DNA of 64,000 bases from JAEUIE01 sp047602475 (GCA_047602475.1 JASGHE010000002.1:1550001-1614000), one strand, 5' to 3'. Counted from the stretch's first letter, positions 18,644-28,643 are shown. Notes: generated from the letters alone by a model not told the origin. A program made the numbers and translations.

Positions 18644-19864
18644 TCAAGACCAGTGATCGAACTCAGGCACGAGGACGTCCATGAAGTCGCCCGCAGAATA
18701 CCGCACTTCGCCGGGCGGGAGAACAGCAAAACCATCGGCGGCACAGATGCTACGCAGGTCGCCGGAGCCTTTCCAGTTGACGGGGTTTACTAGCCAACCC
18801 TCATTAGTTGTTTGTAATTGCACGGGGAAGTAAGTAGGGCGATCGGATTTGTGGCTGAAGTCGATGCCGCATCGAGCTTTCATGGTCGGCGAGAGGAACG
18901 GCTCGGAACGTCCCATCAACTTGCGCAGGGCAGGGCGGACGAAGAGTTCAAAGCCTACCAAGCCACTGACCGGGTTGCCGGGCAGACCGAAGACCAGCGT
19001 GTTGCCGAGCGTGCCGAAGTAGAGGGGCTTGCCGGGCTTGAGAGCGACCTTATGAAAGATGGCCTTCACGCCGGCTTCGGCCAGCACATCGGGAACCAGA
19101 ATCTACCTTGCCTGCCGAGACGCCGCCGGTGATGAGCAGGACATCGGACTGGAGGCCGGCAGCTATCAGTGGGCGCAACTTCTCGAGGGTGTCCGAGGCG
19201 ATTCCCAGATAGTTCGGTATCGCTTTGCTTCGAGTGACGAGTGCTGACAGCAGGCTGGCATTCGAGTTACGAATCTGGCCGCTGAGAAGCAGTTGGCCTG
19301 GCTCAATGATCTCATCGCCGGTGGAGAGAATCGCTACTTTGGGGGTACAATACGTTTGCGCGGAAGTTCGACCGACGGTTGCAAGCAGACCTAACTCTTG
19401 GGGGCGTAGCATGGTACCGGCGAAAAGCACTCTCTCCCCCAGCTTCATTTCGGATGCTCGTGCCATGATGTTCTGGCGAGCTTTGACGGCATGCATCAAT
19501 CGCACTTGATGTTTATTGAACTGGGTTTGTTCATGCATCACGACCGCATCAGCGCTGCCGGCAAGGGCGCTCCGGTCATGATGGACGCAGCTTCACCCAG
19601 GCCCACCGCATGGTTCGCCATCTGCCCAGCTAAGATCTCTTCGATGATGCGGAAAGTATCGATGCCCTCAGCAACATCTTCGCTCCGCACGGCGAAGCCA
19701 TCGACCATCGACTTATCAAACGGCGGGGAATCGATGTCGCTGGCAATATCTTCTGCCAGCACCCGGCCCAGAACTGTCGGCGAGAGCATCACCGTTTCAG
19801 CAGGCAACCGCTGTGTATGTTGTAGCACCAGGGCCTGGGCATCAGCTACCTGCATCAGAGCCAT
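18644..19864 (-). CDS. moeA: Molybdopterin molybdenumtransferase MoeA, two frameshifts
   Basis: About 406 residues in total, normal for MoeA, which inserts molybdate into adenylated molybdopterin. Three frames carry it. Part one (19864-19538) has SMVDGFAVRSED. Part two (to about 19100) has ILSTGDEI and LLITGGVSAGK. Part three (to 18644) has KPGKPLYFG and FGLPGNPVS. A missing base near 19555 (GG read as G) and an extra T near 19100 explain both breaks, and every conserved block is kept. GGAGGAG lies upstream of the ATG. It is followed one base later by lnt. The breaks are probably sequence errors. Confidence 0.85.
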
Positions 19865-19899
19865 CTGTATGCTCCTCCTGGTAGTAGGGGCATTTTAAT

Positions 19900-19995
19900 T
19901 CTCTCCCCCTTTCCAAGGGGGAGTTGGAGGGGGTAAGTTCTCCGTGATATTAAACCCCACCCAGCCTCCCCTTGGTAAGGGGAGGAGCAAAACGA
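19900..19995. repeat. C/G-rich intergenic hairpins between moeA and pabA/trpG
   Basis: Two stems are visible: CTCCCCCTT-TCC-AAGGGGGAG at about 19903-19923, and CCTCCCCT...AGGGGAGG near 19967-19986. Similar C-rich hairpins occur at 26704-26743 and 50304-50344. They occupy the 134-base gap between these two genes. Confidence 0.6.
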
Positions 19996-19998
19996 TGC

Positions 19999-20574
19999 CT
20001 AAGCTCCTGTCAGGAAGTTCTTCAGCAGGGTGGGGCCTTCCACGGTCAGGAAGCTTTCCGGGTGGAATTGCACGCCGTGCAGAGGCCACTTCTTGTGCCT
20101 GACACCCATGATCTCATCGTCAGCCGTCCAGGCATTGACGACGAAGTCGGGATGCGACCAGGTGGATCGCTCAATGACCAGGCTGTGGTAACGAGTCGCC
20201 TCGAAGGGATTGCTCAATCCCTTAAACACGCCGGTGTTATCGTGATGAATCGGCGAGGTCTTGCCATGCATGATCCGCCAGTTGCGGATGACGTTGCCGC
20301 CAAAGACGTGGCCAATGCACTGATGGCCCAGGCAGACTCCCAGAATCGGCGTCGTCGGGGCGAAGCGTTCGAGGATGGCGTTGGAGATACCCGCTTCTTT
20401 CGGGGTGCAGGGGCCGGGTGAAATGATGATGCGTTCGGGTTTCAACTCTGCAACTTGATCCGGTGTGATCTGATCATTGCGATGAACAGCCATCTCCAGA
20501 GTACGGTCAATCTCCCCCAATCGCTGGACGAGGTTGTAGGTGAAACTGTCGTAATTATCGATGAGCAGGATCAT
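19999..20574 (-). CDS. Anthranilate/aminodeoxychorismate synthase glutaminase subunit
   Basis: 191-residue class I glutamine amidotransferase. LLIDNYDSFTYNLVQ starts it, the nucleophile is in GVCLGHQCIGH and the His/Glu pair in GVQFHPESFL. It releases ammonia from glutamine for the chorismate-using partner (TrpE or PabB), which is not in the window, so TrpG and PabA cannot be told apart and the protein may serve both pathways. It lies 25 bases after the CoA-transferase gene. Confidence 0.88.
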   Translation of the reverse strand: MILLIDNYDSFTYNLVQRLGEIDRTLEMAVHRNDQITPDQVAELKPERIIISPGPCTPKEAGISNAILERFAPTTPILGVCLGHQCIGHVFGGNVIRNWRIMHGKTSPIHHDNTGVFKGLSNPFEATRYHSLVIERSTWSHPDFVVNAWTADDEIMGVRHKKWPLHGVQFHPESFLTVEGPTLLKNFLTGA

Positions 20575-20599
20575 AATGATGATGTATCGGTCGCAGGAA

Positions 20600-21580
20600 T
20601 TAGATCAAGAACTCCTGCTGCCGGAGCGCCTGCATCCGTTTCAGGCCGCCTGCCCAGTTGAGATAAGCATCAAAATCGGGATGGCTCCAAAGAGCTTCAT
20701 TGAGGAATTGACGATACTGTACCGGGTCTTCTTCCTGCTTGAGCCACAGCTTCAGATGGTCTTCGTCGGAGAAGTATTCATAGGGCATGTTGCCCGGGTA
20801 GCTGCCGAAGGGGACTTCGCAGACGGCATCGACACAGTAGTAAGGGATGCTGGTGCGATCAGGCTCGCGGCGGAACTCTTCGTGGGGAACCAGCCGTTCA
20901 CAGGTGATGATCAACTTCTTGGCTGCGCGGGCTACATCGTTGTCAGCGACATTGGTTCCCCGGATGCGAGCGTTGCCATAAACATCGGCTTCATGGACAT
21001 GGATGGCAGCAACATCGGGGTAGATAGCGGGCAGAGCCAGGAGTTTGACGCCGGTATAGGGGCAGAGGATTTCCTTCGCTCCGCTGTACTTGCCGGTATC
21101 GGTGCCCATCATGGAACGGACGGGAAGATAGGGCACTCCCATCGCTGCGGCCCGGAAGCGAACCGCCAAGGCATAGTTCGACCATTCAGAGACTTCTACG
21201 GTTCCGCTTTCCAACACACGGCGAGCTTGAGGGGAAAGACCACGCGCTTCCAGGCCCACGACGTAGGCAGCATCGACTTTGGCCAGAGTCTGGCCACGGT
21301 CGGTGAGGTTACCTGCGCAGAGAAGTTGGAAATCGTGGGTGGCGGTGTGGCCGGCGAAGCGGAGATTCTGTTTCTTCTGACGAACGATTTCGTGGCAGAC
21401 CGCTGTGGGGATGCGGTTGGTGCCGAAGCCGCCGATGGCGAGATAATCGCCATCAACGACCAATCGCTTCACCGCATCGGCAACTGTGGTGACCTTATTG
21501 GTCAATGCTCGTGGCTTATCACGGAAAGCGTCACGAGCATGGTCAGGATGGGGATCAGCAAAGAAGGAATGGCCGCTCAC
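20600..21580 (-). CDS. Family I CoA-transferase, alpha subunit
   Basis: 326 residues with a GTG start overlapping the TAG of the preceding TPR gene (TAGTG). The alpha-subunit CoA-binding signature is IGGFGTNRIPTAV, near residue 50. The rest resembles glutaconate/3-oxoadipate CoA-transferase subunit A (VEVSEWSNYALAVRFRAAAMGVPYLP...). The beta subunit, which carries the catalytic Glu, is normally next door but is absent here; neighbours are a TPR protein and a glutaminase subunit. The substrate is unknown. Confidence 0.78.
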   Translation of the reverse strand: MSGHSFFADPHPDHARDAFRDKPRALTNKVTTVADAVKRLVVDGDYLAIGGFGTNRIPTAVCHEIVRQKKQNLRFAGHTATHDFQLLCAGNLTDRGQTLAKVDAAYVVGLEARGLSPQARRVLESGTVEVSEWSNYALAVRFRAAAMGVPYLPVRSMMGTDTGKYSGAKEILCPYTGVKLLALPAIYPDVAAIHVHEADVYGNARIRGTNVADNDVARAAKKLIITCERLVPHEEFRREPDRTSIPYYCVDAVCEVPFGSYPGNMPYEYFSDEDHLKLWLKQEEDPVQYRQFLNEALWSHPDFDAYLNWAGGLKRMQALRQQEFLI

Positions 21581-21999
21581 TACCGGGCGTACTCCCCAAG
21601 CAGTTTCTTGAATCGACGATCATTCTTGATGCTTTCGAGATCGCGATCCTTGCGGAGATAGGCGAAGTCGGTGTAGCCGAGTTCGAAGGCTTTACGGAGG
21701 ACGCTGAGAGTCTGATCATGCTTGCGGAGCAGGCAGTAGCTGCAAGCGAGATTGTAATGAGCGACTGCATCGTGAGGGCGGAGGCGGACCAGTCGGCGAT
21801 CGATTTCGAGGCCTTCTTCATAGTGGCCCTGCTTGGTCAGCAGGTTTCCAAAGGCTCTGAGCACTTCGATATAGTCGGGGTAGCGTTCCAGAACGTCGCT
21901 GAAGAATCTGATCTCGAACTCGGTCTGTTCGCTTTCTGCTTTCTTGGTTCGGGGTTGCTTTTGAGAGAGAGCCAATGAAGACTTGCTGAGTTCAGTCAT
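21580..21999 (-). CDS. Small TPR protein
   Basis: 139 residues. Two tetratricopeptide repeats are clear: about residues 42-75 (YIEVLRAFGNLLTKQGHYEEGLEIDRR) and 76-110 (AVAHYNLACSYCLLRKHDQTL). The last 30 residues (DFAYLRKDRDLESIKNDRRFKKLL) are a common TPR cap. It has no signal peptide, so it is a cytoplasmic scaffold or adaptor. It is the first gene of the run leading to the CoA-transferase gene. Confidence 0.75.
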   Translation of the reverse strand: MTELSKSSLALSQKQPRTKKAESEQTEFEIRFFSDVLERYPDYIEVLRAFGNLLTKQGHYEEGLEIDRRLVRLRPHDAVAHYNLACSYCLLRKHDQTLSVLRKAFELGYTDFAYLRKDRDLESIKNDRRFKKLLGEYAR

Positions 22000-22150
22000 G
22001 ATCTTCTCCGAGAGTTCTCACAGATGAGGCATAGATGATAGGGAGGAGTATACCAAGAGAAGTTTTCGTGTCAAAACTCTCTTTCGAGCAATGCACGAGA
22101 ATAATGGAAGAGTTATTTTTCGTATTGACAACGGCACAACGAACTGAAAT

Positions 22151-23536
22151 TCATCTGCCGAGCAGATGATGCAGCGCCGGTTCGAGTTGTGGGTAGTGGA
22201 AGACGTAACCGGCCTGTTGCAATCGTTCGGGAATGACTTTCAAGCTGGCGAGCAACAGAGCATCAGCCATTTCGCCGAGGGCTAACCGCAGAGCCCAGGC
22301 GGGTGCTGGTAGAATTGTGGGGCGGTGCAGCACCTGGCCGAGCGTTTTGGTGAACTCCTGATTAGTCACGATACCGGGGGCTGTCAGATTCACTGCTCCA
22401 CGGATCGTATCGTTCAGCAGGCAGAAGTGCATAGCGCCGACGAGATCATCGATCTCAATCCATGGCGTGTACTGTTTCCCTGATCCGAGACGGCCGGCGA
22501 CGCCCCAGCGGAACAACGGTAACTGTGCGGCGAGTGCGCCGCCTTTTGCAGAGAGAACGATGCCGATTCTGCCATGCACTGTGCGGATGCCGGTGTCTTC
22601 GGCTGGCTTCGTCGCTGCTTCCCAGGCTTTGCAGACTTCGGGGAGGAAGCCGGAGCCTGCTGGTGTTGATTCTGTCAGTGGCGTATCGCCGCTGGGTGGA
22701 TAGTATCCAATGGCTGAGGCGGAGAAGAACACTTTCGGAGGCTGTTTCATGCCTGCCAGGGTCTTGGCCAGCAGGGTAGTGCCTTTGATCCTGCTATCGA
22801 TGATCCGCTTCTTGCGTTCGTCCGTCCATCGTTTGTCGGCGATCCCTTCGCCGGCAAGGTTGATGACAGCGTCGATGCCCTCCAGGTCGCTTGCATTCAA
22901 TTCGCCTTTATCGGGATTCCACAGTATCGATGTCGTGACATCAGTGAGCGGCGATGTTGCCGGTTTCCTGACGAGACGGATGACCTGATGGCCCCCCGTC
23001 AGCAGGAAGGGAACGAGTACTGTTCCGACCAGTCCCGAGGAACCCGTGATGGCAATCTTCATACGAGGTCTTTCTAGAAAGGGTGCATGCCGCTGGAGGT
23101 CGCTAGTCAGGATACGGTGGCGATAGGCAAAGGCACGATTCAACTTGCTCTGGATGATAGACAACCCGAGTTTACCCAGGGGGCCCAGCGGCGGCTGATA
23201 TTCGATATGATCGATCAATCGACTACGGGCAGCCACCGGTTCAAAGCGATGGGTATGCTCAAAGAAGCTGAAGGGCCCCTGCAACTGACGATCGCAGAAC
23301 ATCACGTTTTCGAGGTAGTCGAAGTGCTCTGCAATCCACGTCTTCTTAATCGGCCCTAGCACCGGGACTCGCATGATGACCTGGCTGCCGTTAGATATCG
23401 AATTGTCATTTCGGATGACCTCGATGTTATCCCAGGGCGGCGTCAGGCGTGCCAGCGCCCCAGGCCGTGTATGCCACTTGAACGCTTCCTTTGCTGAGAC
23501 AGGCAGTTCAACGCATCGCTCGAAGGTGTAGGGCAT
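22151..23536 (-). CDS. TIGR01777-family SDR epimerase fused to an SRPBCC domain
   Basis: 461 residues. Residues 1-150 are a START/SRPBCC ligand-binding domain (FERCVELPVSAKEAFKWHTRPGALARLTPPW). The second part starts with the Rossmann motif ITGSSGLVGTVLVPFLL near residue 163 and ends with the DUF1731 C-terminal domain, including RPTILPAPAWALRLALGEMA. This two-domain build is common in TIGR01777 proteins, whose reaction is not settled. It begins 2 bases after the stop of the hydrolase gene and is probably co-transcribed with it. Confidence 0.85.
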   Translation of the reverse strand: MPYTFERCVELPVSAKEAFKWHTRPGALARLTPPWDNIEVIRNDNSISNGSQVIMRVPVLGPIKKTWIAEHFDYLENVMFCDRQLQGPFSFFEHTHRFEPVAARSRLIDHIEYQPPLGPLGKLGLSIIQSKLNRAFAYRHRILTSDLQRHAPFLERPRMKIAITGSSGLVGTVLVPFLLTGGHQVIRLVRKPATSPLTDVTTSILWNPDKGELNASDLEGIDAVINLAGEGIADKRWTDERKKRIIDSRIKGTTLLAKTLAGMKQPPKVFFSASAIGYYPPSGDTPLTESTPAGSGFLPEVCKAWEAATKPAEDTGIRTVHGRIGIVLSAKGGALAAQLPLFRWGVAGRLGSGKQYTPWIEIDDLVGAMHFCLLNDTIRGAVNLTAPGIVTNQEFTKTLGQVLHRPTILPAPAWALRLALGEMADALLLASLKVIPERLQQAGYVFHYPQLEPALHHLLGR

Positions 23537-23538
23537 GA

Positions 23539-25986
23539 TTATTTGGGAAAGGGATAGTCCACGAATTGAACGAACAGATTCTTACTGTCGCCGCGTTGAT
23601 AATAATCTTCGAGCAGCACACCCAGATTGGGTTCAAGTTTCTTCTTGAAATTGCTATGCCAGCTGGAGCCGGGCGGTCCGGAGAGGCGAATTTCGACCGG
23701 GTTCTCGAAGTTGACCATGCCGGCATTGAGCCAGAAGCGAGCCTTCTTCACGCCGCCCAGCACGCAACGCAGGCTGTTGGGGTATTCCTTCTCCCAGCCG
23801 CCTGCGACTGTTACGGGCGATTGCTCACTGGCCTGATGATCGCCGACACTGATCCAGTAGAAACGGTTGGCGGAGGGGCGAATGATGCGGAACTCCTGGC
23901 CCCCGCGATCGCCCGACGGATTGGCTTTGCCTAACTCCGGCATCGCAGTTGCCCGTTTCTTGCGCGACATCCAGTCGATGATGTTGGCGGGTTCGGCAAT
24001 GAACTGTTCAAAGCCCCGGCCCTGGTATTCGACCAGGAGCGACGGGTAGCCCTTGGGGATCCAGTATTCAAAGAGCAACATCAGAGCGTCTTTCTTGGCC
24101 GAACCTACCTTCTCCCGAAAGGGATTCTTCGACGCATCGACGATGTAAAAGGGCAGGTACTGAGCGTTGTAGCGGAGCTTTTCCATCCCATCAGGTGCAT
24201 GGCCGCAGATGACGGCAGCGGAAGCGAAGAGATGGGGGCGAGTGAGTGCGACATCAAAGACGAGCGAGCCGCCGCTGGAGAAGCCGGCGAGGGAAACGCG
24301 GTTGCTATCGACGCGGAATCGCCGTCGCATATCACGCAGCGTTTCGAGGACAGCTTCCTGTTCTTTGTCGCTGCTCAGATAACGATCCTGCTGGCCATCC
24401 ACCCATTCGGGCACGGCGACGATGAATCCCTTGCGGGCAGCAGGTTCCAGCCAGCCGGCAGTGGCTTTTTCGTAGTTCTCGCCGAAGTTGGGCGGCAGGA
24501 TGAGCAGGGGGTAACTGCGATGGTGATGATATTCGGGCGGAAGATAGACACGATACTTCACCCCTTTTGGCCAGTTGGTGGAACTGCGGGTGACCAGATC
24601 GAGGATGGGTTTGCTGATTGCTTCGGCTCGTGGAGGCGGCAACTGGTCAATCAGTTGCACGACTTCATCGGCCTTCAAGGGAGACCGGGCCAGGTAGTCA
24701 CTCAGCATTTTCTGCCGGGTGAGATCATCGTCAGTGATTAAGAAAGTCTGCAGGAACTCTCGACCACGCAGCATTCGCTCGGCGGCTTCTTTGGATTGAT
24801 CAGCAGCTTCGGCGCCTTGCAGCCAGCCTGTTAGAGCCAGGGCCAACAATTGTTCCGGGTTCGATGCAGAGGGTTGTCCTTTCGCAGCAAGCCGTTCTTC
24901 CTGCTCGGCGAGTTTGAGGAAGACGCTGAGGACTTTGGCGTTATCGAGGTTGAGATCACGATCGATCTCATCGAATAGCAATGCAGCAGTCGGCGCTAGG
25001 CTGGAGGAGCCTGCTCGCTGGCGTGCCTGGGAGAGGAGCTTCCGGAGCCGTTCGAGGTCAGCGTTTTGCTGTTTGTATTTGGTACGGAAGGAGGAAAGCC
25101 TCGTCAGATCCTGCGTGTCGGCTCCATCCTGATCAATACTGGTCATCAGGTTTTGGGCAAACGTATGTTGCCCAGCGGCGATAGCGTCTTCGATCTCTTC
25201 CAACTTCAGCTTCACCTGGCTTTTCTTGAGGTCTTCCCTGACCTGCGTCAATCGGGGCAGATCGGAGGGGAAGTCTTTGGCTATCTCGGTGAGTTCCGTT
25301 TGAGCCTGATCATGCCAACCGGCCTGGCCGAGGAAGCGGGCGACCCGAAGGCGATCATCGAAGGTTACAGAGCGTTTTTGTTCGGCTGCTTCGGTTTTGA
25401 TGCGTTGCCGAAGAATTGGCAGTATCGCTTCGGGGGTGAACTCTTTGGTCAGGTAGTGACTGAAGGTATTGGTGAATCGCTTGGTGCTGATCTCGACTGC
25501 TGTTGGCGACAACTTTTCGATGCACTGATCGACCTGGATTTCTGTAGGAGCTGATTTCGAGTTCATGTTCAGAAAGCGTGTGCCGTCCGGCTTCCATTCG
25601 CCGGTCTTGTTCAGGCTGTAGGCTTTCAGCGCTGAGTTGGACGGATGCCATTGCTTGTTGTTGGGCCTGAAGGTAAAGAGTTCGAGTTGATCGGTACGAT
25701 CGAGCGGATCGGCACTGGCGACAAGCGATTGTGAAAAGTAGATGCGGCGAACCTTGTCATCCACAAAATAGAAGCCGCCCAGTTTGCTCATGGGCACATG
25801 CATGCCACTGGGGTCAACGATGTTCTCGTACACCTTCATCGGCGTGCCCTGGAGCACGTAGCCATCCTTGAAGAAGATGTAATCGGCCTGGAGCGACGAG
25901 AAGGCGATAAGGCCCAAGAGCAGGGTGATGCAGCACAAAAGCAGACGGAATTGCCAACGTGACTTGATCATGCCTGCCTCGTTCAT
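23539..25986 (-). CDS. Exported protein with C-terminal alpha/beta-hydrolase (esterase) domain
   Basis: 815 residues. A signal or anchor segment (FRLLLCCITLLLGLIAFSSL) is followed by a short domain (YIFFKDGYVLQGTPMKVYENI) and a helical middle of about 350 residues. The hydrolase domain begins near residue 480. Its nucleophile elbow is GFSSGGS, and PLLILPPNFGENYEKA forms the start of the fold, as in PHB-depolymerase/feruloyl-esterase-like proteins. A second ATG five codons downstream is possible. The substrate is unknown. Confidence 0.72.
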   Translation of the reverse strand: MNEAGMIKSRWQFRLLLCCITLLLGLIAFSSLQADYIFFKDGYVLQGTPMKVYENIVDPSGMHVPMSKLGGFYFVDDKVRRIYFSQSLVASADPLDRTDQLELFTFRPNNKQWHPSNSALKAYSLNKTGEWKPDGTRFLNMNSKSAPTEIQVDQCIEKLSPTAVEISTKRFTNTFSHYLTKEFTPEAILPILRQRIKTEAAEQKRSVTFDDRLRVARFLGQAGWHDQAQTELTEIAKDFPSDLPRLTQVREDLKKSQVKLKLEEIEDAIAAGQHTFAQNLMTSIDQDGADTQDLTRLSSFRTKYKQQNADLERLRKLLSQARQRAGSSSLAPTAALLFDEIDRDLNLDNAKVLSVFLKLAEQEERLAAKGQPSASNPEQLLALALTGWLQGAEAADQSKEAAERMLRGREFLQTFLITDDDLTRQKMLSDYLARSPLKADEVVQLIDQLPPPRAEAISKPILDLVTRSSTNWPKGVKYRVYLPPEYHHHRSYPLLILPPNFGENYEKATAGWLEPAARKGFIVAVPEWVDGQQDRYLSSDKEQEAVLETLRDMRRRFRVDSNRVSLAGFSSGGSLVFDVALTRPHLFASAAVICGHAPDGMEKLRYNAQYLPFYIVDASKNPFREKVGSAKKDALMLLFEYWIPKGYPSLLVEYQGRGFEQFIAEPANIIDWMSRKKRATAMPELGKANPSGDRGGQEFRIIRPSANRFYWISVGDHQASEQSPVTVAGGWEKEYPNSLRCVLGGVKKARFWLNAGMVNFENPVEIRLSGPPGSSWHSNFKKKLEPNLGVLLEDYYQRGDSKNLFVQFVDYPFPK

Positions 25987-26016
25987 CGTGAACCAGGAAA
26001 TAGGGAAGAGGTGTTG

Positions 26017-26562
26017 TTAAAACAAGCGGTGATGTGCGCCGACCCAGTGGCCGGCTACGAAGGCTCCAAGGACGAACAATCCCCCGATGGCCAGATAGAG
26101 CGAGAGCCAGACGGTGCTGATAGATGATTTCGAAGCTGTGAGTGTGGGTACCGGACTGAGCGCGAAGGGTTCGTCGTCTACCGGTTCCACTTCACCCGTT
26201 TCGAGCCGGGGCATGGCTTGCGGTTCTTCGACATGTTCCACTTGTCGTTGCTCCAGCGGATCGGGAGTGAAGACCATCTTGCGGCGAACAGGCGGCGGGG
26301 CCACCGCTACCGGTGCATCATTCTCGACGAGTTCAGGCCGCATAGGTTTTTGCAGAAGCTTATCGACGTCGACCTTATCAAAGATCGACAGGGGCTGCGT
26401 GCGGTCACGTCGAACGGGGGGAATAGGTGTTACGTTTTCGGTCGAGGTCATGGGGACGAGCGTTTTGATCTTGCAGGAGGGGCAATCGACCACGGAACCT
26501 GCTTTGCGTTTGGCGATTCCCAGCAACTGCTGGCAGGCGGCACAGCGGAATTGAATCGGCAT
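26017..26562 (-). CDS. Zinc-ribbon protein with C-terminal membrane anchor
   Basis: 181 residues. Two CxxC pairs (RCAACQQL at residues 6-13 and VDCPSCKI near 26-33) form an N-terminal zinc ribbon of a type frequent in planctomycetes. The middle is Pro/Glu-rich and disordered. A hydrophobic segment (WLSLYLAIGGLFVLGAFVAG) near residues 152-171 anchors it. It precedes the exported hydrolase by 30 bases. No function is assigned. Confidence 0.65.
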   Translation of the reverse strand: MPIQFRCAACQQLLGIAKRKAGSVVDCPSCKIKTLVPMTSTENVTPIPPVRRDRTQPLSIFDKVDVDKLLQKPMRPELVENDAPVAVAPPPVRRKMVFTPDPLEQRQVEHVEEPQAMPRLETGEVEPVDDEPFALSPVPTLTASKSSISTVWLSLYLAIGGLFVLGAFVAGHWVGAHHRLF

Positions 26563-26644
26563 AGATAAACTCCGACACAGTCAAGATGATGCTGTATTGT
26601 ATCATGCATCCAGGGCAGTACCACTCGGATTGTGGCGGGGAATG

Positions 26645-26674
26645 AAAAGAGCCTTCGGCGGGGCCGAAGGCTCT
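26645..26674 (-). terminator. Terminator after rpoD
   Basis: AGAGCCTTCGGC (26648-26659) pairs perfectly with 26663-26674 around a GGG loop. On the minus strand it is followed by TTTTC. It lies about 80 bases beyond the rpoD stop. Confidence 0.8.
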
Positions 26675-26703
26675 TGTGGCTCGTATGGGCAAAAGTCATG
26701 CAG

Positions 26704-26743
26704 ACCCTCACCCCCGGCCCCTCTCCCGAGTACAGGAGAGGGG
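26704..26743. repeat. C-rich dispersed repeat with CCCCTCTCC hairpin
   Basis: CCCCTCTCC (26718-26726) pairs with GGAGAGGGG (26735-26743). The preceding CCCTCACCCCC matches the element at 50304-50344. It lies between the rpoD stop and its terminator. Confidence 0.6.
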
Positions 26744-26752
26744 AGAAAACCA

Positions 26753-28532
26753 TTATTCGTCGATGTCATCTTCCATGATATCGTCGATGACTTCAGTATT
26801 GGAAGCAGCGCCAACAGCAGCGCCGGCCATGGCGGGTGCGTGGGCAGCCATCAAGGCACGGAGGGCACTGTCGAGGAAGCCTTCGAGCTTGCGGCTGCGA
26901 ACGGGGTGTTGCAGCTTGCGAACAGCTTTGGCTTCGATCTGCCGTACACGTTCACGGGTGACTTTGAAGATGCGGCCGACTTCTTCGAGGGTGTAGGTAT
27001 AGCCATCACCCAGGCCGTAACGCAGCTTGATGATTTCCCGTTCACGATAGGTCAGCGTCTTGAGGACATGCTCGATCTTTTCCTTGAGCATTTCCTGGTT
27101 GGCGGTGCTGGCGGGCGATTCGACCGTATCATCTTCGATGAAATCACCGAAGTAGCTGTCTTCGCTTTCGCCCACAGGCCGATCGAGGCTGATGGGGTGC
27201 TTGCTGATCTTGAGGACACGGCGGGCTTCTTCGACCGTGATGCCGGCAGCCTTGGCCATCTCTTCGTAGGTGGGTTCCCGGCCCTTCTCCTGGAGGAGCT
27301 TCTTCGAGACGTTGCGAAGCTTCGACATCGTCTCGATCATGTGGACGGGGATGCGAATCGTTCGAGCCTGATCAGCAATGGCACGGGTGATGGCCTGGCG
27401 TATCCACCAGGTCGCGTACGTCGAGAACTTGTATCCACGACGATACTCGTACTTGTCGACGGCACGCATCAGGCCGGTGTTACCTTCCTGAATAAGATCG
27501 AGGAAGGAGAGGCCGCGGTTGCGGTACTTCTTGGCGATGCTTACGACGAGACGAAGATTGCCTGCGGAGAGTTCCCGCTTGGCCTTTTCATACTCGTCGT
27601 GGCGTCGAGTGACGACCGTGCATCGGAACGCCAGACTTTCAGGAGTCTCCTGAGTCCGGCCCATGTAGGTGTTGAGTTCATGCAGCTTGTAGGCAAGCTC
27701 GTCCTTGAACTGGGAGTTCTTGCTCGCTCGTGCTTTGATCTCGGTGATCTCGTTGATCAGCCTGCTCATCGTTTCGGAGTTCTGCTCGAGCAGCTTCTTC
27801 GAGGTTTGGACACGCTGGGTGCGGATCGACAACTCTTCGCAGAGGGTCACGCACTTGCGGCGGCTGAGGCGGAGGCGATAGCGAATCCGCTTCTTCTCCT
27901 TTTCGGAGATGCTGGGATCAAGTGTCCGATTGAAGTCTTCGGTGTTACGCTCCATCAGGTGTTCGAGCGTCTTCAGGTTGTGCGGCATGCGGTGGAGGAT
28001 TCTGGTCTTTTTCCAGATTCTCGGTCACCGAAACCTTGATGGTGCGATCGAAGGGGAGCTCGCCGCTGTTGACTTTTTGCAGGACTTCCACCGAAGTAGT
28101 GAGGGCAAAGTCGCATTCAAGGACCTTGCGGCGGAAGCGATTGCGGGTGATTTCGATCCGCTTGGCGAGGTTGATTTCCTGATCGCGGGTAAGGAGGGGA
28201 ATCTCGCCCATCTGGGTGAGATACATGCGGACGGGGTCGTCGATGCGACGACCACTGTCTCCGTCGTCGAGGAAGGAGCCGAAGACTTCTTCGCTCAGTT
28301 CCTCCCGATCGGCTGAGGCGTCGGCGGCAGGGGCGTTGGCTTCCCGCTCCTCGGCGTCGTTCTCGTCGATCAGTTCGATGCCATGCTCTTCGAGCATGAT
28401 CATGAGCCTGTCGAGCTTGTCAGGGTTAGGGGCATCGTCGGGAAGAACTTCGTTGACTTGTCCATAAGTCAAGAAGCCCTTTTGCTTGCCTTGTTCGATG
28501 AGGGCCTTCAGGCCGTCGTCCATCTTTTCCAT
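26753..28532 (-). CDS. rpoD: Primary sigma factor RpoD (SigA), frameshifted near 28002
   Basis: About 593 residues. Part one (28532-27945 frame) has region 1.1 and the region 1.2 block DPVRMYLTQMGEIPLLTR. Part two has region 2 (NLRLVVSIAKKYRNRGL, FLDLIQEGNTGLMRAVDK, FSTYATWWIRQAI), region 3 and the region 4 block YTLEEVGRIFKVTRERVRQI. An extra base in GATTCTGG near 28002 causes the break; without it the protein reads ...EKDQILHRMPHN. An essential sigma factor cannot be so broken in a living cell, which argues for sequence error. After region 4 there is an unusual acidic tail ending IDDIMEDDIDE. It is downstream of dnaG by 111 bases. Confidence 0.92.
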
Positions 28533-28643
28533 CCAACGTCTCCTCGTCGGGGTGGCTGGCCTCGATAGGCTGGCCTGGGTGGTACCCGGAAATAGTGGTT
28601 CGGGTATTATTCAAAGTTCAAGCGAGAAGGGAAGTCCATTCCT

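Noticed and set aside
20561..21661. A 366-residue plus-strand open frame opposite the CoA-transferase
   Set aside because: Antisense shadow with no signal, motif or ribosome site.
26597..28039. A 480-residue open frame on the plus strand opposite rpoD
   Set aside because: It lies antisense to a clearly conserved sigma factor and has no recognisable domain; it is a codon-composition shadow.
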